A stretch of 64,000 nt of DNA. Source: Kryptolebias marmoratus (taxonomy: Eukaryota > Chordata > Actinopteri > Cyprinodontiformes > Rivulidae). Positions within the stretch are counted from its first letter, which is position 1. Every line of letters begins with the position of its first letter. Positions 22,072-33,130 of the stretch are shown here, piece after piece. Both the position numbers and the translations under genes were made by a program. The DNA is taken from assembly GCF_001649575.2 (NCBI RefSeq), contig NC_051449.1, forward strand, positions 26,796,611-26,860,610. Direction: 5' to 3'. Below the pieces are notes generated by a model. That model saw nothing but the letters and a program-made list of their open reading frames with translations, searched no databases and was not told where the DNA came from.

Positions 22072-22519
22072 TGTCATGTTGGGTGGAGAAGGAGGTGAAC
22101 CCAGAGCACAGACTCATCTTTCAAAAAGAAGCTAATTTATTAAAATAAAAGAATCAAAAACAAAGGCTGACGTGGCAGCATAACCAAACATACAAAAGTC
22201 CAAAACTGAGACACATGACGAGAGGGACAACCAGACAATGCCTGAAGTGACAATGAACCAGCAGTGAGTGGAGAAGATGACATGGTTTTAAAACAGAGGG
22301 AAATTAGGTGAAGTGGGCACAGGTGAGTGATAAGAACTAGGATCAGGTGACGATGGGCGTGGCAGGAAAATAAGAGACTGACTGAGGAGAAGTGAATGAT
22401 GACAGGAAACAAAGATACGAGGAACAAGAACTGAACTAAGACAAGGCTAACAAAGATGAACTGAAACATGAAGACAATAAACTGAATACAAAAACACAAA
22501 GAAAACCCAAATCCTGACA
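22072..22519 (-). mobile_element. Solo LTR, 448 bp, 5-bp duplication TCTTC
   Basis: The ends are TGTCA and TGACA. TCTTC stands immediately outside both ends (22067-22071 and 22520-22524). On the minus strand it has a TTTAAAAC box and AATAAA followed by a short U5-like tail. There is no internal region, so it arose by LTR-LTR recombination. Same family as 26237-26717 and 47893-48309. Confidence 0.9.
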
Positions 22520-23329
22520 TCTTCTCTGTTTCTGTATGCACGACTCAGGATAAAAGAAATTATCATCATTATAACAGTGCAGTTGTGTGCACAAACAAAG
22601 CATCTACAATTTAACTTTTATATCAGATATACTCTTAACATTTTTTGTTGAGTTTTATTAGGACAAATTCCTCTGTTTAATAATCTGGAGGGTGTCATTT
22701 ATAGATTTCCAGTAACAGAAAAAGAATGTTCAGTAACCTTGTAATTTTATTTATTTTACAGAAAATGTCCTTTAGTGTGTAGTGTCAACATTTTATTTTG
22801 AGCAATCAAATTTTTTATTTCACCAGAAATGAGAAAAAAATAGATCTGATAAAAAACTGATGTGGAATGTACCAACTTCAGATTATCCAGAGAAATTTTA
22901 ACATTAAATGATTTTTTTAATACTGACATGTCAAACTCCAAACTGCTTCACTAAATACTAGTTTCTTTACAGACAAAAGATTAACTTTATCTAGACTTTA
23001 TTTCTCCAATTAATATAAGAGGTTTGTATTTTAGTTTTTCATTTTAATTGCCACCACTTTACCTTATCCCACCTTTAAACAGTAAAAATCTAGTTTTTTG
23101 CAGCCACTGACAATATTATTTTATTATATAACATTATCGTTGCCATAGTATGGAGCAGCAGTGTGAAAGCTTTTTGTCAGTCTGTTACTCAGCAGTTAAA
23201 TCATCTTTATAAATGAACACTTCAAAGTTCCCCTCCACACTCTGCACCACAAAGACTAAACAATCAAACTGACTGATACAACAGAACAGCAATATTCCAT
23301 TAAATGAGAAATTTTAAAAATATATTTTG

Positions 23330-23460
23330 GACTGTGGGCAGCGCTGCAGGGCAGTGGTTAAAGCTGTTGTCCCATAGCAGAAGGTCACAGATTTAAAACT
23401 TTGTTGGGGTCTTTCTGTGTAGAGTTTACGTGTTTGCACTCTAGTATCTGTCTGTCAGGT
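23330..23460 (+). repeat. GGAT-tailed fish repeat, head fragment
   Basis: GCAGTGGTTAAAGCTGTTGT, then AGCAGAAGGTCACAG and TCTTTCTGTGTAGAGTTTAC, the tRNA-like head of the family. Confidence 0.55.
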
Positions 23461-23699
23461 TTTTAAGCATCAGACCCAGGAATGCAAACAATCACGGAGG
23501 CATTTGAAATGAAACTTGAAGATTTATTTACAAAAACAATGAGCAGATATGACAAACAAGGCACAAGAAAGAAATTGAACACACAAAAAACAAAACAAAA
23601 AAAACAAACAAAAAAAAACAAAAACTAAACATCTTGAAAAATAAACATGAAAAAAAAAATAAAGCAGAAAACTAAATGCTGAAAAAACATGAATTATTA

Positions 23700-23935
23700 C
23701 ACGCTTCACAGAGCAAAACATGAATGTTAGGTTAACTGGTAAATCTAAATTTTCACTAGGTGTGAATGGTTGTTTGTCTTGTTTGTCCCTGTGTGGTCCT
23801 GTGATGGACTTTTGACCTGCGCAAGGCGTACCCCAACTCTGCACAGTGACTTCTGGAGACAGGCACCAGCTTCCACACAACCCTGCAGATAAACTTGGGT
23901 AAAGAAAATGGATGGATGGACATCCATCCATTTGT
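23700..23935 (+). repeat. GGAT-tailed fish repeat, 3' part
   Basis: GTTAGGTTAACTGGTAAATC through TGTGGTCCTGTGATGGAC to GGTAAAGAAAATGGATGG. It is the middle and tail of the same family. Confidence 0.65.
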
Positions 23936-24639
23936 GTTCTGTTCTTCATAGTTCATAAAGAGAATCAGTACCAGAAAATTATTTGAGTGTTTCAATTAGA
24001 TTTGTCCAGTGGTTTATAAGATGTTTTGCTCTCACCCCTCAGGAAAACAAACAACAAAATACAAACAAACAAAACAAAACAAACAAACAAACAAAAAAAC
24101 ACACACTCACACATACTTGCAAAAACATTATCGCCTTCGTATGCAGGTAATAATTAAAAGAATTTTTTTTTTAGAAACGTGGAAGAAACACTCCTCTCTC
24201 TCTGGTCTACAGTGAAGTTAATGGCGCCAGCTGATTTCTATTTCCGTTTTCCTTCAAAATAAAGTTTAAAGTGTAATTAAACTCCGACATAGAGAAGTGT
24301 AATTGTACTGAAAGCTTTAGAAACCAGAAGGCATTTTAGCTCCTGGTTACTCGCAGGTCATGTGGACTTGTTTAATGTGAGATCAGTTTTGTGATGATGT
24401 TGAAATGTTAATGAATTTATTGACCTTTTTCCCAAACTTGGGAAATCGTAATTTAATTGGGAAAGCGGGACTGAAGTAGAAAATGAAAAACAGAAAACAT
24501 GTTTGGACAGATTGATCAGAAAAAAAGCTCGTGTCAGTATTTATGGGGTGTTGGCATTTTAAATACAAATATTTAGACAGATCGACCTCTCTGAGCAATT
24601 CTCAGATCTGAATGTCGAAAAAAAAAAGATTTATTTTTT

Positions 24640-24868
24640 ACAGCACGTGTTGTTTTCCGGTGAGGCTTTGATTGTTGGTGGTCAGCTTGCTGCAGTTTAC
24701 GGACCGCAGCCTGTACTCGCACACACACACTCACACACCAACACGCATCAGCGCGCGCGGCCGAGCCAGCCGTGACTGTTGTCCGCTCCTCGCCTCCAGA
24801 AGCGAACGTGATCTTGGATTTAACGTTCGGTGTTTCCGTTCAGGCGATGGTGTGAGAAGCCAACCGAG
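24640..24868 (+). promoter_or_regulatory. CpG-rich promoter and probable untranslated first exon
   Basis: A GC- and CpG-rich block (GCGCGCGCGGCCGAGCCAGC) stands out from the AT-rich background. It ends in a strong donor, AACCGAG|GTAAGC, with the intron starting at 24869. No reading frame in it is long enough to be convincing, so it is best read as a noncoding first exon of a plus-strand gene whose coding exons are to the right. The gene is not identified. In mammals RALYL lies on one side of the CA1/2/3/13 cluster and has a long 5' region, which makes it one candidate by synteny only. Confidence 0.45.
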
Positions 24869-25649
24869 GTAAGCTGGACACCGCTCACACAGAACCATCA
24901 GAACTATCCATCCACGGGTCCATCATCCGTCATCCATCCCTGCTGCAGCCGGATTGGGCTCCGGTGATGGAATGTGCTCTGTTCTGTGACATCCGTCATT
25001 AGGGGCCAAATGTTCGGCTTTTATGGCCCCCTCTTTAGTAGCTCCAATAGAAACTCACACGTGTCTTTTTTCTTCTCTGGTGGGGAGGACATACAGCTGT
25101 CCACATTTCTGCCAAAAGCGTTTCCAGCGACCCTCCTTCTCCTCACGATGCTTCATCCAAACTGATGGAAAATAAATCGTCAGTCGTTCTTGGAGCGTTC
25201 TTTGTGCGGTTCAGAACCCACGCAGCGCGCCATTAATCTGAACGTGATCTGAAGTTTGCGGATTGAAGCCGCAGGCTGACGGCTATTACTGGAGAATATG
25301 GAGACCAGGGCATCCGAACCGAGCCGCCGAGGTGCTGCCCTCCGCAAGGTGGTGGTGGTGGTGGGGGCGAGTGTATGCTAATTAGGGGGAATTAGGGGGG
25401 GGGGTTCTGGTTGTCACTAATTAGTTAGAATCCTTGAATATGTCTTTTTTTCCTTCCTTTTTTTGTATCCTAAAATGCTGCAAACTCCGCATATCATTAT
25501 GTGTGATGGGGTTCCAGCTGCATGAAGAGACATAAAGCTGGAAAAACGTTTCCCTTAATAATAAACCTGGAAGGCTTGTTAAAATGGGATGTTAAACTGA
25601 GAAACGGTTTTCAAACCACTATGTACAAATTATCAGTCCATCATCCTCT

Positions 25650-25925
25650 TAAATCTAATTGGACTAAGTATTGATGTGTTTTCAGGATTGATATGGACTC
25701 AGTATTGATGTGGACAGAGCACTTATTCTACATCGGCCCAGAGACCAAATTGGTACTGACATAAATATAGTCATCAGACCACATTAGTACTCAGTACTGC
25801 TGTAAACTCCAAATTGATGTGGACTCAATACTGATGTGGTTTCAGTCTTGATATGGTTTTAATCCTGATATGGTTTAAGCACTGATGTGGTCTTAGTCCT
25901 GATGTGGACTAACTACTGTACCCGC
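25650..25925 (+). repeat. Degenerate minisatellite, unit about 18-24 bp
   Basis: Variants of ACTGATGTGGACTCAGT and CTGATATGGTTT recur about a dozen times, interrupted by single changes. Confidence 0.75.
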
Positions 25926-26236
25926 CTCAGTACTTTCTGTTTAGGTGAGAAGTTGTGAGTCCAGAGAAGACACTTTGTTTCCTGTGACTAAAACCGAGAG
26001 GACATTCAGACCTCTGCAAATTTCTAATACAAGAAGTCAATCTGGGTGGATAATGGAACACAGAGGGAAGTGTGAGAAATCAGCCTTTCGCCTGGTTCTC
26101 ATTTTGAAAACGCAAACGTTCATTTGAAGGTGGTCTGGAGCACTTTTCTACATTTGGTCATCTGAACACAACTCAAGTTCCACTGTAGGACCTGAACTGA
26201 AGCAAGTTTGCTCACCTATCAGCTGATTAAAGATAA

Positions 26237-26717
26237 TGTCAAGATCGGTGGAGAAGGAGGTGAACCCAGAGTGCAGACTCATTAAAGAAAAAAACGAAAA
26301 TTTGTTCTTGAATAAACAAACAAAAACAAAAGGCTGACATAGCAGCAAAAGTACTAAACTAAACAAACAAAACAGCAAGGCGAAGGAAGGCAAGGCAAGG
26401 GAAGGGAACTGGACAACACAAGACTAGAGACAATAGACATACCAGGGACAATGAACCAGCGGGGAAGTGGAGAAAGTGACCAGGTTTTGAAGCTGAGGAT
26501 GATTATGGGAAGTGGGCAAAGGTGAGCGATTACAGTAGCAGACAGGTGGAGATGGGCGTTGCAATTAAACAAGAGCTGACAGAGGATAAGTGGAGAATGA
26601 TGACAAATGGGCAACAAACAGGAAAACAAAACAACAAAGACAGTAAACCAAAACCAAAAGAAACTAGAAACAAAACACTGAATACATAAAGAAACACTAC
26701 CAAAACAAAACCTGACA
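26237..26717 (-). mobile_element. Solo LTR, 481 bp, 5-bp duplication GATAA
   Basis: TGTCA at the left, TGACA at the right, with GATAA flanking both sides (26232-26236 and 26718-26722). It is the same family as 22072-22519, sharing the GGTGGAGAAGGAGGTGAACC block and the GGGCGTTGCA block. Confidence 0.9.
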
Positions 26718-27009
26718 GATAATTCAACAGTGATCCTTTGAAATATTCTGAAAATGCAGCTTTTTTTGTTTAGCTTAATGTTTGTTCTTAAAACTGATTG
26801 AACTAATTGTGTCAGTTATAAGCCGATGTAAAAAAGTGACTTTCAGACAGATTTTAAAGATTGTAGAGTTTGCGGTGCAAATATCAAGAGGCAGGTTGTT
26901 CCACAGTATGTATGAGTCCCCTTCCTACTGTGGAAAAATCCCTCCCAGCTCTGAGCACTGTGTAATGACTTACCACACAGAAAGGCCGCAAGCAGGAGGC
27001 AAACCTGTC

Positions 27010-27240
27010 AGAATACAAGATAGCTATCCATCTATATTCTTTACCTGCTTTTCTTTGCAGGGTCAAATGGAGCTGGTGCTTATCTTACTTTGGTTTCCTA
27101 GAGAAACTGGAGTACCTTGAGAAAACCTTCACATTCACTAGGAGAACATGTGAACTCCACACAGAAAGGCTGGTGGTAAACTTGTGACATTCTTGCTGTG
27201 AGTTGACAGCTTTAACCACTACAACACTGTGGCGCCCTCG
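27010..27240 (-). repeat. GGAT-tailed fish repeat, head, minus orientation
   Basis: AACTCCACACAGAAAGGCTG, then TTGCTGTGAGTTGACAGC and AACCACTACAACACTG are the reverse complement of the family head. Confidence 0.55.
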
Positions 27241-27370
27241 GTCCAAAATATGTCTTAAAGTTCTGATTAAATAAAAATTTGCTGTTCTGTTGTATTAGTC
27301 AGTGTGATTCTGCTACAGTTAGGTCTCTGCGGTTCAGAGTGTGGAGGGATGCTTTAGGCCTAGTCCACAT

Positions 27371-28318
27371 TAGTGCTGGGCGATATAACAATACATATCG
27401 TGGAGACGATAGAAAGTGTCTATCATGATATATTTTCTTCTATCGTCTCTATCGTTTCTATCATTCCTATCATAAGTGTATCAATGATTCATGTAAATAT
27501 TTCATAACGTAGGCTACGACGAATGTATTAGTGTTGTCACTTTGCATACATTCAGTTTATATAAGTGATAAATAATTTTAAAAAATAACTATTTTGCGAA
27601 AAACTTCCGTTTTGCGACATGACGCTGCTTTACGTGTGGGTTTGTGACATGCTTTACGGCAGCAGCTTTCTGTGCGGTCCGGCGGCACACAATATTCTGT
27701 GACCCACTGTATATTGTGTCGGCATTTAAGTCATAAGTGCTGAAAGATGGAGACGCATGAAGTATCAAACTTGGGGTCGCAACAAGTAGAGACAGCTAGC
27801 AGGCAGCCCAAGAAGAAAGACTTTTACCAAAACAATGGGGGACGTCTGTGATTTGGTTCAAGAAGTCCGACACGGAGCAGAAAAAGGTAATATGCTAACT
27901 CTGCTATTAGACTGTTTTCTCATCTGACGCCAACACAAACCTCTTCTATCACTTAAAGAAGAAACACGAAAAAGAATATTTAACAATCCAAAAAGCGCAA
28001 GGTCAAGCAAGTTGTAAAAGAGCTGGTGGAAAGTTGCGAAAAGGAGAACTATAGCCGGCTGAAGATAATGGAGTCTGTTGTCATTTGATACATATATATT
28101 GCTGCACTAAAATGCAGCAAATCTCATTTATGAAAGTTCAGTTAAATGTCACTTTGAAAAAAAGCTTGGAAAAAGTAAGAAATGAGATTATTTTTTCATA
28201 TTTTTCAGAGAATAACTGACAACGTACATAATTGGGGTATATCATGATATATAACATTAGCGTGATATACAATTATCCATATCGTGATATAGAATTTTTT
28301 CCATATCGCCCAGCACTA
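27371..28318 (+). mobile_element. hAT element, 948 bp, with BED-finger remnant and 8-bp duplication
   Basis: Inverted termini TAGTGCTGGGCGATAT are flanked by GTCCACAT on both sides (27363-27370 and 28319-28326), the 8-bp duplication typical of hAT. Inside is a plus-strand remnant of a transposase first exon: METHEVSNLGSQQVETAS, TSVIWFKKSDTEQKK, then after a deletion TNLFYHLKKKHEKEY, part of a BED zinc finger (the H-x4-H is visible, the C-x2-C is missing). It is a deletion derivative unable to move itself. The copy at 11028-11443 belongs to the same family. Confidence 0.9.
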
Positions 28319-28546
28319 GTCCACATGTAGCCTTTATAAAACCAAATATCTCCGCCACATCGTTTAAAGAATTGATATTATCCACACGGGATCACTTTAA
28401 AAAAAGGGTTTATCCACACAAACCCGCTGAATTTCACCACTGAGCATTGTTTTAAACATGTCAAAGCCATAGGGGGCATGTTTAAATCATCATTATTTAT
28501 GATCGCTGATCCAAAACCGGCGACAGCGACGTTGAATGGCGAAGGC

Positions 28547-29755
28547 CAGTGGCGGCTCCAGAGATTTTTTTTCTGCAGGTGCTAAGCATTTTAATGGCAT
28601 TTTTGTAATACTTTTTTAAACAAAAATCGTTTGCACCTAATTGCAATCCTAATTTAAGTCACATTTACATATAAATTAAATTAACATAAATGAAAAAGTG
28701 CAAACAAGGCATCAACACACGTCTCACGTCAAGGCTGTGCGCATGCACGCACGCGCAGTCCACACGAAGTTAGCAAAATTGGGAGGTGCACGACCTAGCA
28801 ACACAACATCGCGCGGGGCCTTTGAGCAGGGACGGGGACAGCACGATTGTGTCACTGTTGGCACCCGTAACCTGTGATTAACATGTGGTGGGGGTGCCGG
28901 TGGAAAAAAACATGTATAAAAAATTATGTATATTATAATAAACAAGCGGAGCTTAGCCTGGGGGTGGGAGAGAGAAAGCCTGGCGGGCTGCCAGGCTTAT
29001 AATACACTGGGGGAAACCAGGGCTCTCAAGTTTTGATCTGAGCTTGAAGTGACAGGGTTTGCCCCAGCGTATTATAAGCCTGGCAGTATGCCAGGTATTG
29101 CTGAGCCTGTTGCCAGGCTAATCTCTGCTTGTTTATAATAAATACGTAATTTTTATTCACGTGGTTTAAGTTTAAACATCCTCTCTGTATGACAGCCAGA
29201 AACACAACAGTTCTTCCTCCTGAATATGTGCATCCATATTTAATGTGAAACTATCTGCTGTCTTTTTTTTTTTAAACTGCATTTCCCCTGGTTACGTAGC
29301 GTACTGCCCCCCATCTTTTCGGACAATACTGCACCGACGTAAGTGCCTCCACCACACGCTCATGTCCGCGCACCGTTGGCGGAGCCCTGCGGGACTCTAA
29401 AGAGCCCCAAAGCCGAGCTGCCTTCAGCTACCTGGAGTTAGCAGGTCGCTGGAGCCGCAGCAATAAACATGGAACGAATGGGTTTAACCAAAAATGGTTA
29501 GTTGAGCCGAAATTCAGCGGGTGGGTTTACAAGACAGAATATGGTAAGCATGTTTTGTACTTAGTGAAAATATTACTGTGATGTGAGCTAATTTATCCTT
29601 GTTTACCTGTAAAATTATTCTGTTAAATTCAGCATTAGATGCTTTGTTGTGTTGTTACATGTAGTGATGCCCTTGCTTGAAGGCGCTACGGGGGTGCTAT
29701 GACTTTTCCAGGGGGAGCTATAGCACCCCCTAGCATCCCCCTGGCGCCGCCAGTG
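28547..29755 (+). mobile_element. hAT-like element with degenerate 8-bp duplication
   Basis: The left end CAGTGGCGGCTCCAGAG and right end CCTGGCGCCGCCAGTG are near-inverted. The flanks GCGAAGGC (28539-28546) and GCGGCGGC (29756-29763) agree at 6 of 8 positions. Near 29460-29560 a remnant reads LVEPKFSGWVYKTEYGKHVL, resembling the N-terminal finger region of some hAT transposases. A palindromic element is nested at 28933-29141. Confidence 0.65.
28933..29141. mobile_element. Palindromic MITE nested in the hAT element
   Basis: TTATAATAAACAAGC with GAGCTTAGCCTGG on the left mirrors CCAGGCTAATCTC with GCTTGTTTATAATAA on the right. An inner arm (GCCAGGCTTATAATACACTG / CGTATTATAAGCCTGGC) is also inverted. 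At the centre, about 29017-29053, sits a short copy of the left end of another hAT family (AGGGCTCTCAAGTTTTGATC). Confidence 0.7.
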
Positions 29756-30638
29756 GCGGCGGCACTGTGCCTTCATATCGGGAGGGACAACTGGTGTAAA
29801 ACCACTGCCCTCCAAGTGCTCCTTCTTCTTTGCAATTAAACGTATTGTAGCACTTGGGTTTGTAAAAACAAACAGGCAGAAAGCATCTGAACCAAGGTAA
29901 AAATCAGCCCCTCTTTGATATCAGACATTTTCCCTTTACTGCATGATCAAACAATAACAATTGTCGCATATGTGACGACAGTGCTGCATTACTTGTCGCA
30001 GACTATAATGACCAGACCTTTAAATCTCAAGTTAATAATGTCCGCATGTGTTGTGGAATTTTCAATTAACAAGGGGGTCAACAGAGAGTTCTGTCTTTCA
30101 GGATTTTATTTAAGTTGTACAACTGAGAGTTCATTCAACCAACCAGAAGTGAGCAGAATGAAATCTGAAGCACACAACAGGTCATTCTTCCTTTATAGGC
30201 TTGTAGGCACATCCTAGTAAATTTCTATACAGTCATGAGGGGTCAGGGGGGAACAAAGAGCCAGATAGCTGACCAAAAGGGAAGGTAAATAAAGGGAAAT
30301 ACACATGAGATAACAGACATCCTGGCACCCTATAGAGATTAGATTAAAGGCATTCTAAACTAAACTAATTAAATCACTGTGAACTGAATGCTCTGTATTT
30401 TCCCACAGTTCATCAGGGGTCACATGCAGCAAGAATCATGAAACAGTTTTTTTATTTTCCATTACACATGCAAACACAAAAAACGAGAATTCGCAAATCT
30501 TCACTTTGACCGGAGGTATCAGTCGTTTTTAGTTCTTTTAAATACAAGAGAGGTCCGCGTGTACTCTAGGCGGATTCAACGCGGACTCGAAGCGGACGTC
30601 CACCAGACACGTCTGCTGGATACGTCCATGCAAAGATA

Positions 30639-31343
30639 GGCCCAGTCCCAATACTCGCACTTGCACCCTCATTCCACTCTCGTCCTTCAAATGTGTGTTC
30701 ATGCTGAAGGGTTTGAGTGCATAGTGTGTCCCAATTATCCAGAGTGCTCTTTAACCCTACCCCTTTTTATACGACATCCGCCCTTCAGCTAAGCCCGCAT
30801 CTAGGCGTTACTTCAGCAAAGTATTTACCCACAATTCCTTGCTGCATGTGACGTTTTGATTTTTAAAAAAATTAACTTTATTGACAATGAAAGGGTTTTG
30901 AATTAAATAGCAGAAATATGGCAGTGGTGACAGAGCAAGCTGTGTCTGTCACGAAAAAAAGCAGTGTTCAAATGTAAAGTATTGAAATAATTATTGTTTC
31001 ACTCTGCTGTACATGTGTGAATACTATCAAATTCAGCAAGTCATAAGAAAACACATTTGAACAGCCAAATATCTCCTGCAATGACTTTGGAAAGCAAAAA
31101 TACCTGCACTGTACTTGTAAAATCATACTGGCACCTTCTTAAAATACCAAAACAGCGACCGGCCCCGCCCTGTTGGATGTCGCAGTTATGACGCAGAGGC
31201 GCAAGACGATGAAGTAACCTGTACTGTCTCAATTCAATGTCTGCATGCTTGTAACCTGCGCACACGAACCCTTCTGTGCACTTCGACTGAGTACAGGCTT
31301 CATAGAGGGGCGTACGGTGGAGTGCGAGTATTGGGACCGGGCC
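30639..31343. mobile_element. DNA transposon, 705 bp, TIR GGCCCRGTCCCAATACTCGC
   Basis: The left end GGCCCAGTCCCAATACTCGC and the reverse complement of the right end (GGCCCGGTCCCAATACTCGC) match at 19 of 20 bases. ATA flanks both sides. No transposase is seen. The short duplication would fit an ISL2EU or Harbinger-type element, but the superfamily is not settled. Confidence 0.7.
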
Positions 31344-31515
31344 ATAAATTTTTATGACTTGGTGTCGCACAATACACTGCCCGGCGAGAAACAGAAACAG
31401 AGCGTCCGGAATCCATGCGGCTCATGGAGTACGCACAGTACGCCCAAGTATGTGGGGGCAAGCGGTGTGGCTTTGTAGTTTTCTAAAGTTGTACTAAAAC
31501 ATTACGACTTCTTAC

Positions 31516-31612
31516 ATATATAAGGTGCTCTGGATTATAAGGCGCACTGTCGTTTTTTTGAGAAAATTTAAGGCTTTTAAGTGCGCCTTATAGTCTTGAA
31601 AATACGGTAAAT
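31516..31612. mobile_element. Small palindromic MITE
   Basis: GGTGCTCTGGATTATAAGGC with GCACT faces AGTGCGCCTTATAGTC, making a hairpin of about 95 bp. Confidence 0.55.
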
Positions 31613-31779
31613 GGTGGACTATCTGTTACTGATAGGTGGTATTTAAAAAAGAGGGGGAAAAAGTAGAAATAGAAAAGGACTGAACCAAAAACCATGACCC
31701 TAAAAAACTGGTTTATGAAATCATTTGCGAACAGGCTGGCTGGTCTAAGTAGTCATATTAACTGAGTGACACCCTTTGT

Positions 31780-32170
31780 TTTTGCCCTCTGTGTATGTAC
31801 ACCTATAACTGAGTTTGGAGTCAACACTATTCAAGATGGCCACCACATAAAAGCAATTTTAGCAACCACAAAAATATCTGTATACTTCAGTCAATTTCAC
31901 AGACATTGAGCTAAAATTTGGTAGCTGACTGTCAACAATACTCAATAACAAATAAGTTCTAACTGATCATACAAGATCTGTTTTTTAAAACTTCGCCATG
32001 AACTCTAGGAGACAATTTTGTCTTTCTGTTTGCAAAATATTTCATGAACCACAAGACAAATTTTAATGAAACTTTCAGAAAGGGATCTTTATGATATGAC
32101 AATAGCTGAGAGTCATCAACACTAGGATCATTACCAGATTATGTGAGATTTCCCAATATTTCATATGATT
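31780..32170 (+). repeat. Dispersed repeat copy (ATATCTCATGAACC family)
   Basis: Shared blocks are GAGTCAACACTATTCAAGAT with GGCCACCACA, CAATTTCACAGACATTGAGC, and ATTTCATGAACCACAAGACA with AATTTTAATGAAACTTTCAG. Confidence 0.7.
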
Positions 32171-32350
32171 GGGCATTGTAATGAAGAGGTCTTCATAGTG
32201 CTGTTATGAAGAGACTATTTTTTATAAACAAACTGTATAGCACTTTAACAAGCACTTTGTTTAGCACTGCTCTTTAAGCATGAATTTGCACATAAAGAAC
32301 CATTTGCACACAAGAAGTTTTAACTATTTATTAAATATTTATTGAGAATT

Positions 32351-32641
32351 TTAATAATTAGCATGTAGCCTTTTGTTCCAGGCTCTGCACAGCTGCTCCT
32401 CATTAAGAAGTGAGGTGGTTGTCTGTGAGAAGAAAAGAATTGTTAGTCAGAGGAAATAAGGTCTACTGTTTAGAAACTTAAGCAAATGTTTGTGTAAAAT
32501 CTTTTAAGTGTGAGTGCAGGAGAAGTGTAGTGGTGCTAAAAGTTAACAACTCACCTGTCTTTTCTGTGTCCTCTCCAGGGTGTTTGGACAAATACTTCCC
32601 CGGGGGTTCAGACACCATTTATAGGTTCCGGGAGAGGCCAT
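32351..32641 (-). CDS. Candidate two-exon small ORF, about 52 codons
   Basis: On the minus strand an ATG at 32641 in a good context (TTTTCCATGG) opens 29 codons, MASPGTYKWCLNPRGSICP onward. These end exactly at CAG|GTGAGT (exon 32555-32641). A 132-nt intron with branch-like CTGACTAAC and the acceptor TTCTTTTCTTCTCACAG leads in phase to 23 codons, TTTSLLNEEQLCRAWNKRL onward, ending TAA at 32351. AATAAA lies a few bases after the stop. Three cysteines; no signal peptide or known family is recognised. The TATAAATGG inside exon 1 could instead be a TATA box, making this a noncoding transcript. It could also be a chance arrangement or a transposon piece. Confidence 0.3.
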
Positions 32642-33009
32642 GGAAAAGTGTGTGTGGGAGGGTTTGCATGTAGTTTTACGGTGTTTTATGATACTTAGGT
32701 GTAGGTTTAAAATATAAAATATTTATAAAAATTAACTGGGATAATAGTGGTATTTTGATAAAATGTATTTTACAGATGGAAGTAGTAAATTGGTAAATGT
32801 CCTTGTGAGGAATGGTTTAGTCCACTATCAGCTGTGACTATTTAAGGCTGCAATTATGTCTTGTGAGGGGGTTCTTTTGTTGTTGCCTGATGCTGTTAGG
32901 CTGAGTGGTACTGCACTAGAATAAAATTTGTTCTGACTTCCACCTGACCCTGCATGGATCATCATTCTTCCTGTAAATCCTACCATGAAGGGCGGCCGGT
33001 TGACAGGCA

Positions 33010-33130
33010 TAATAACATTTACACATTTTTTTTTCTAGATGGCCACAACTCTGTCATTTCTCAGTTTAAACCTCTGCCATGGAAGGCAGCGGGTGACATG
33101 CATTCTGTTAATGAATGCTAGGCCTTAACA
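33010..33130 (+). repeat. Tail of the ATATCTCATGAACC repeat family
   Basis: GGCCACAACTCTGTCATTTC and TTAAACCTCTGCCATGGAAG resemble the end of the copy near 61085-61140. A short related block, in opposite orientation, lies at about 32985-33010. Confidence 0.45.

Noticed and set aside
22140..22541. 133-codon hydrophobic ORF
   Set aside because: Low-complexity frame inside a solo LTR; copies elsewhere do not conserve the frame.
23524..23949. 141-codon minus-strand ORF
   Set aside because: Composed of (AAAC)n-like low-complexity and the GGAT-tailed repeat.
32828..33010. 60-codon ORF upstream of the small two-exon ORF, as a possible extra exon
   Set aside because: No convincing acceptor/donor pair, and its start overlaps a dispersed repeat block.
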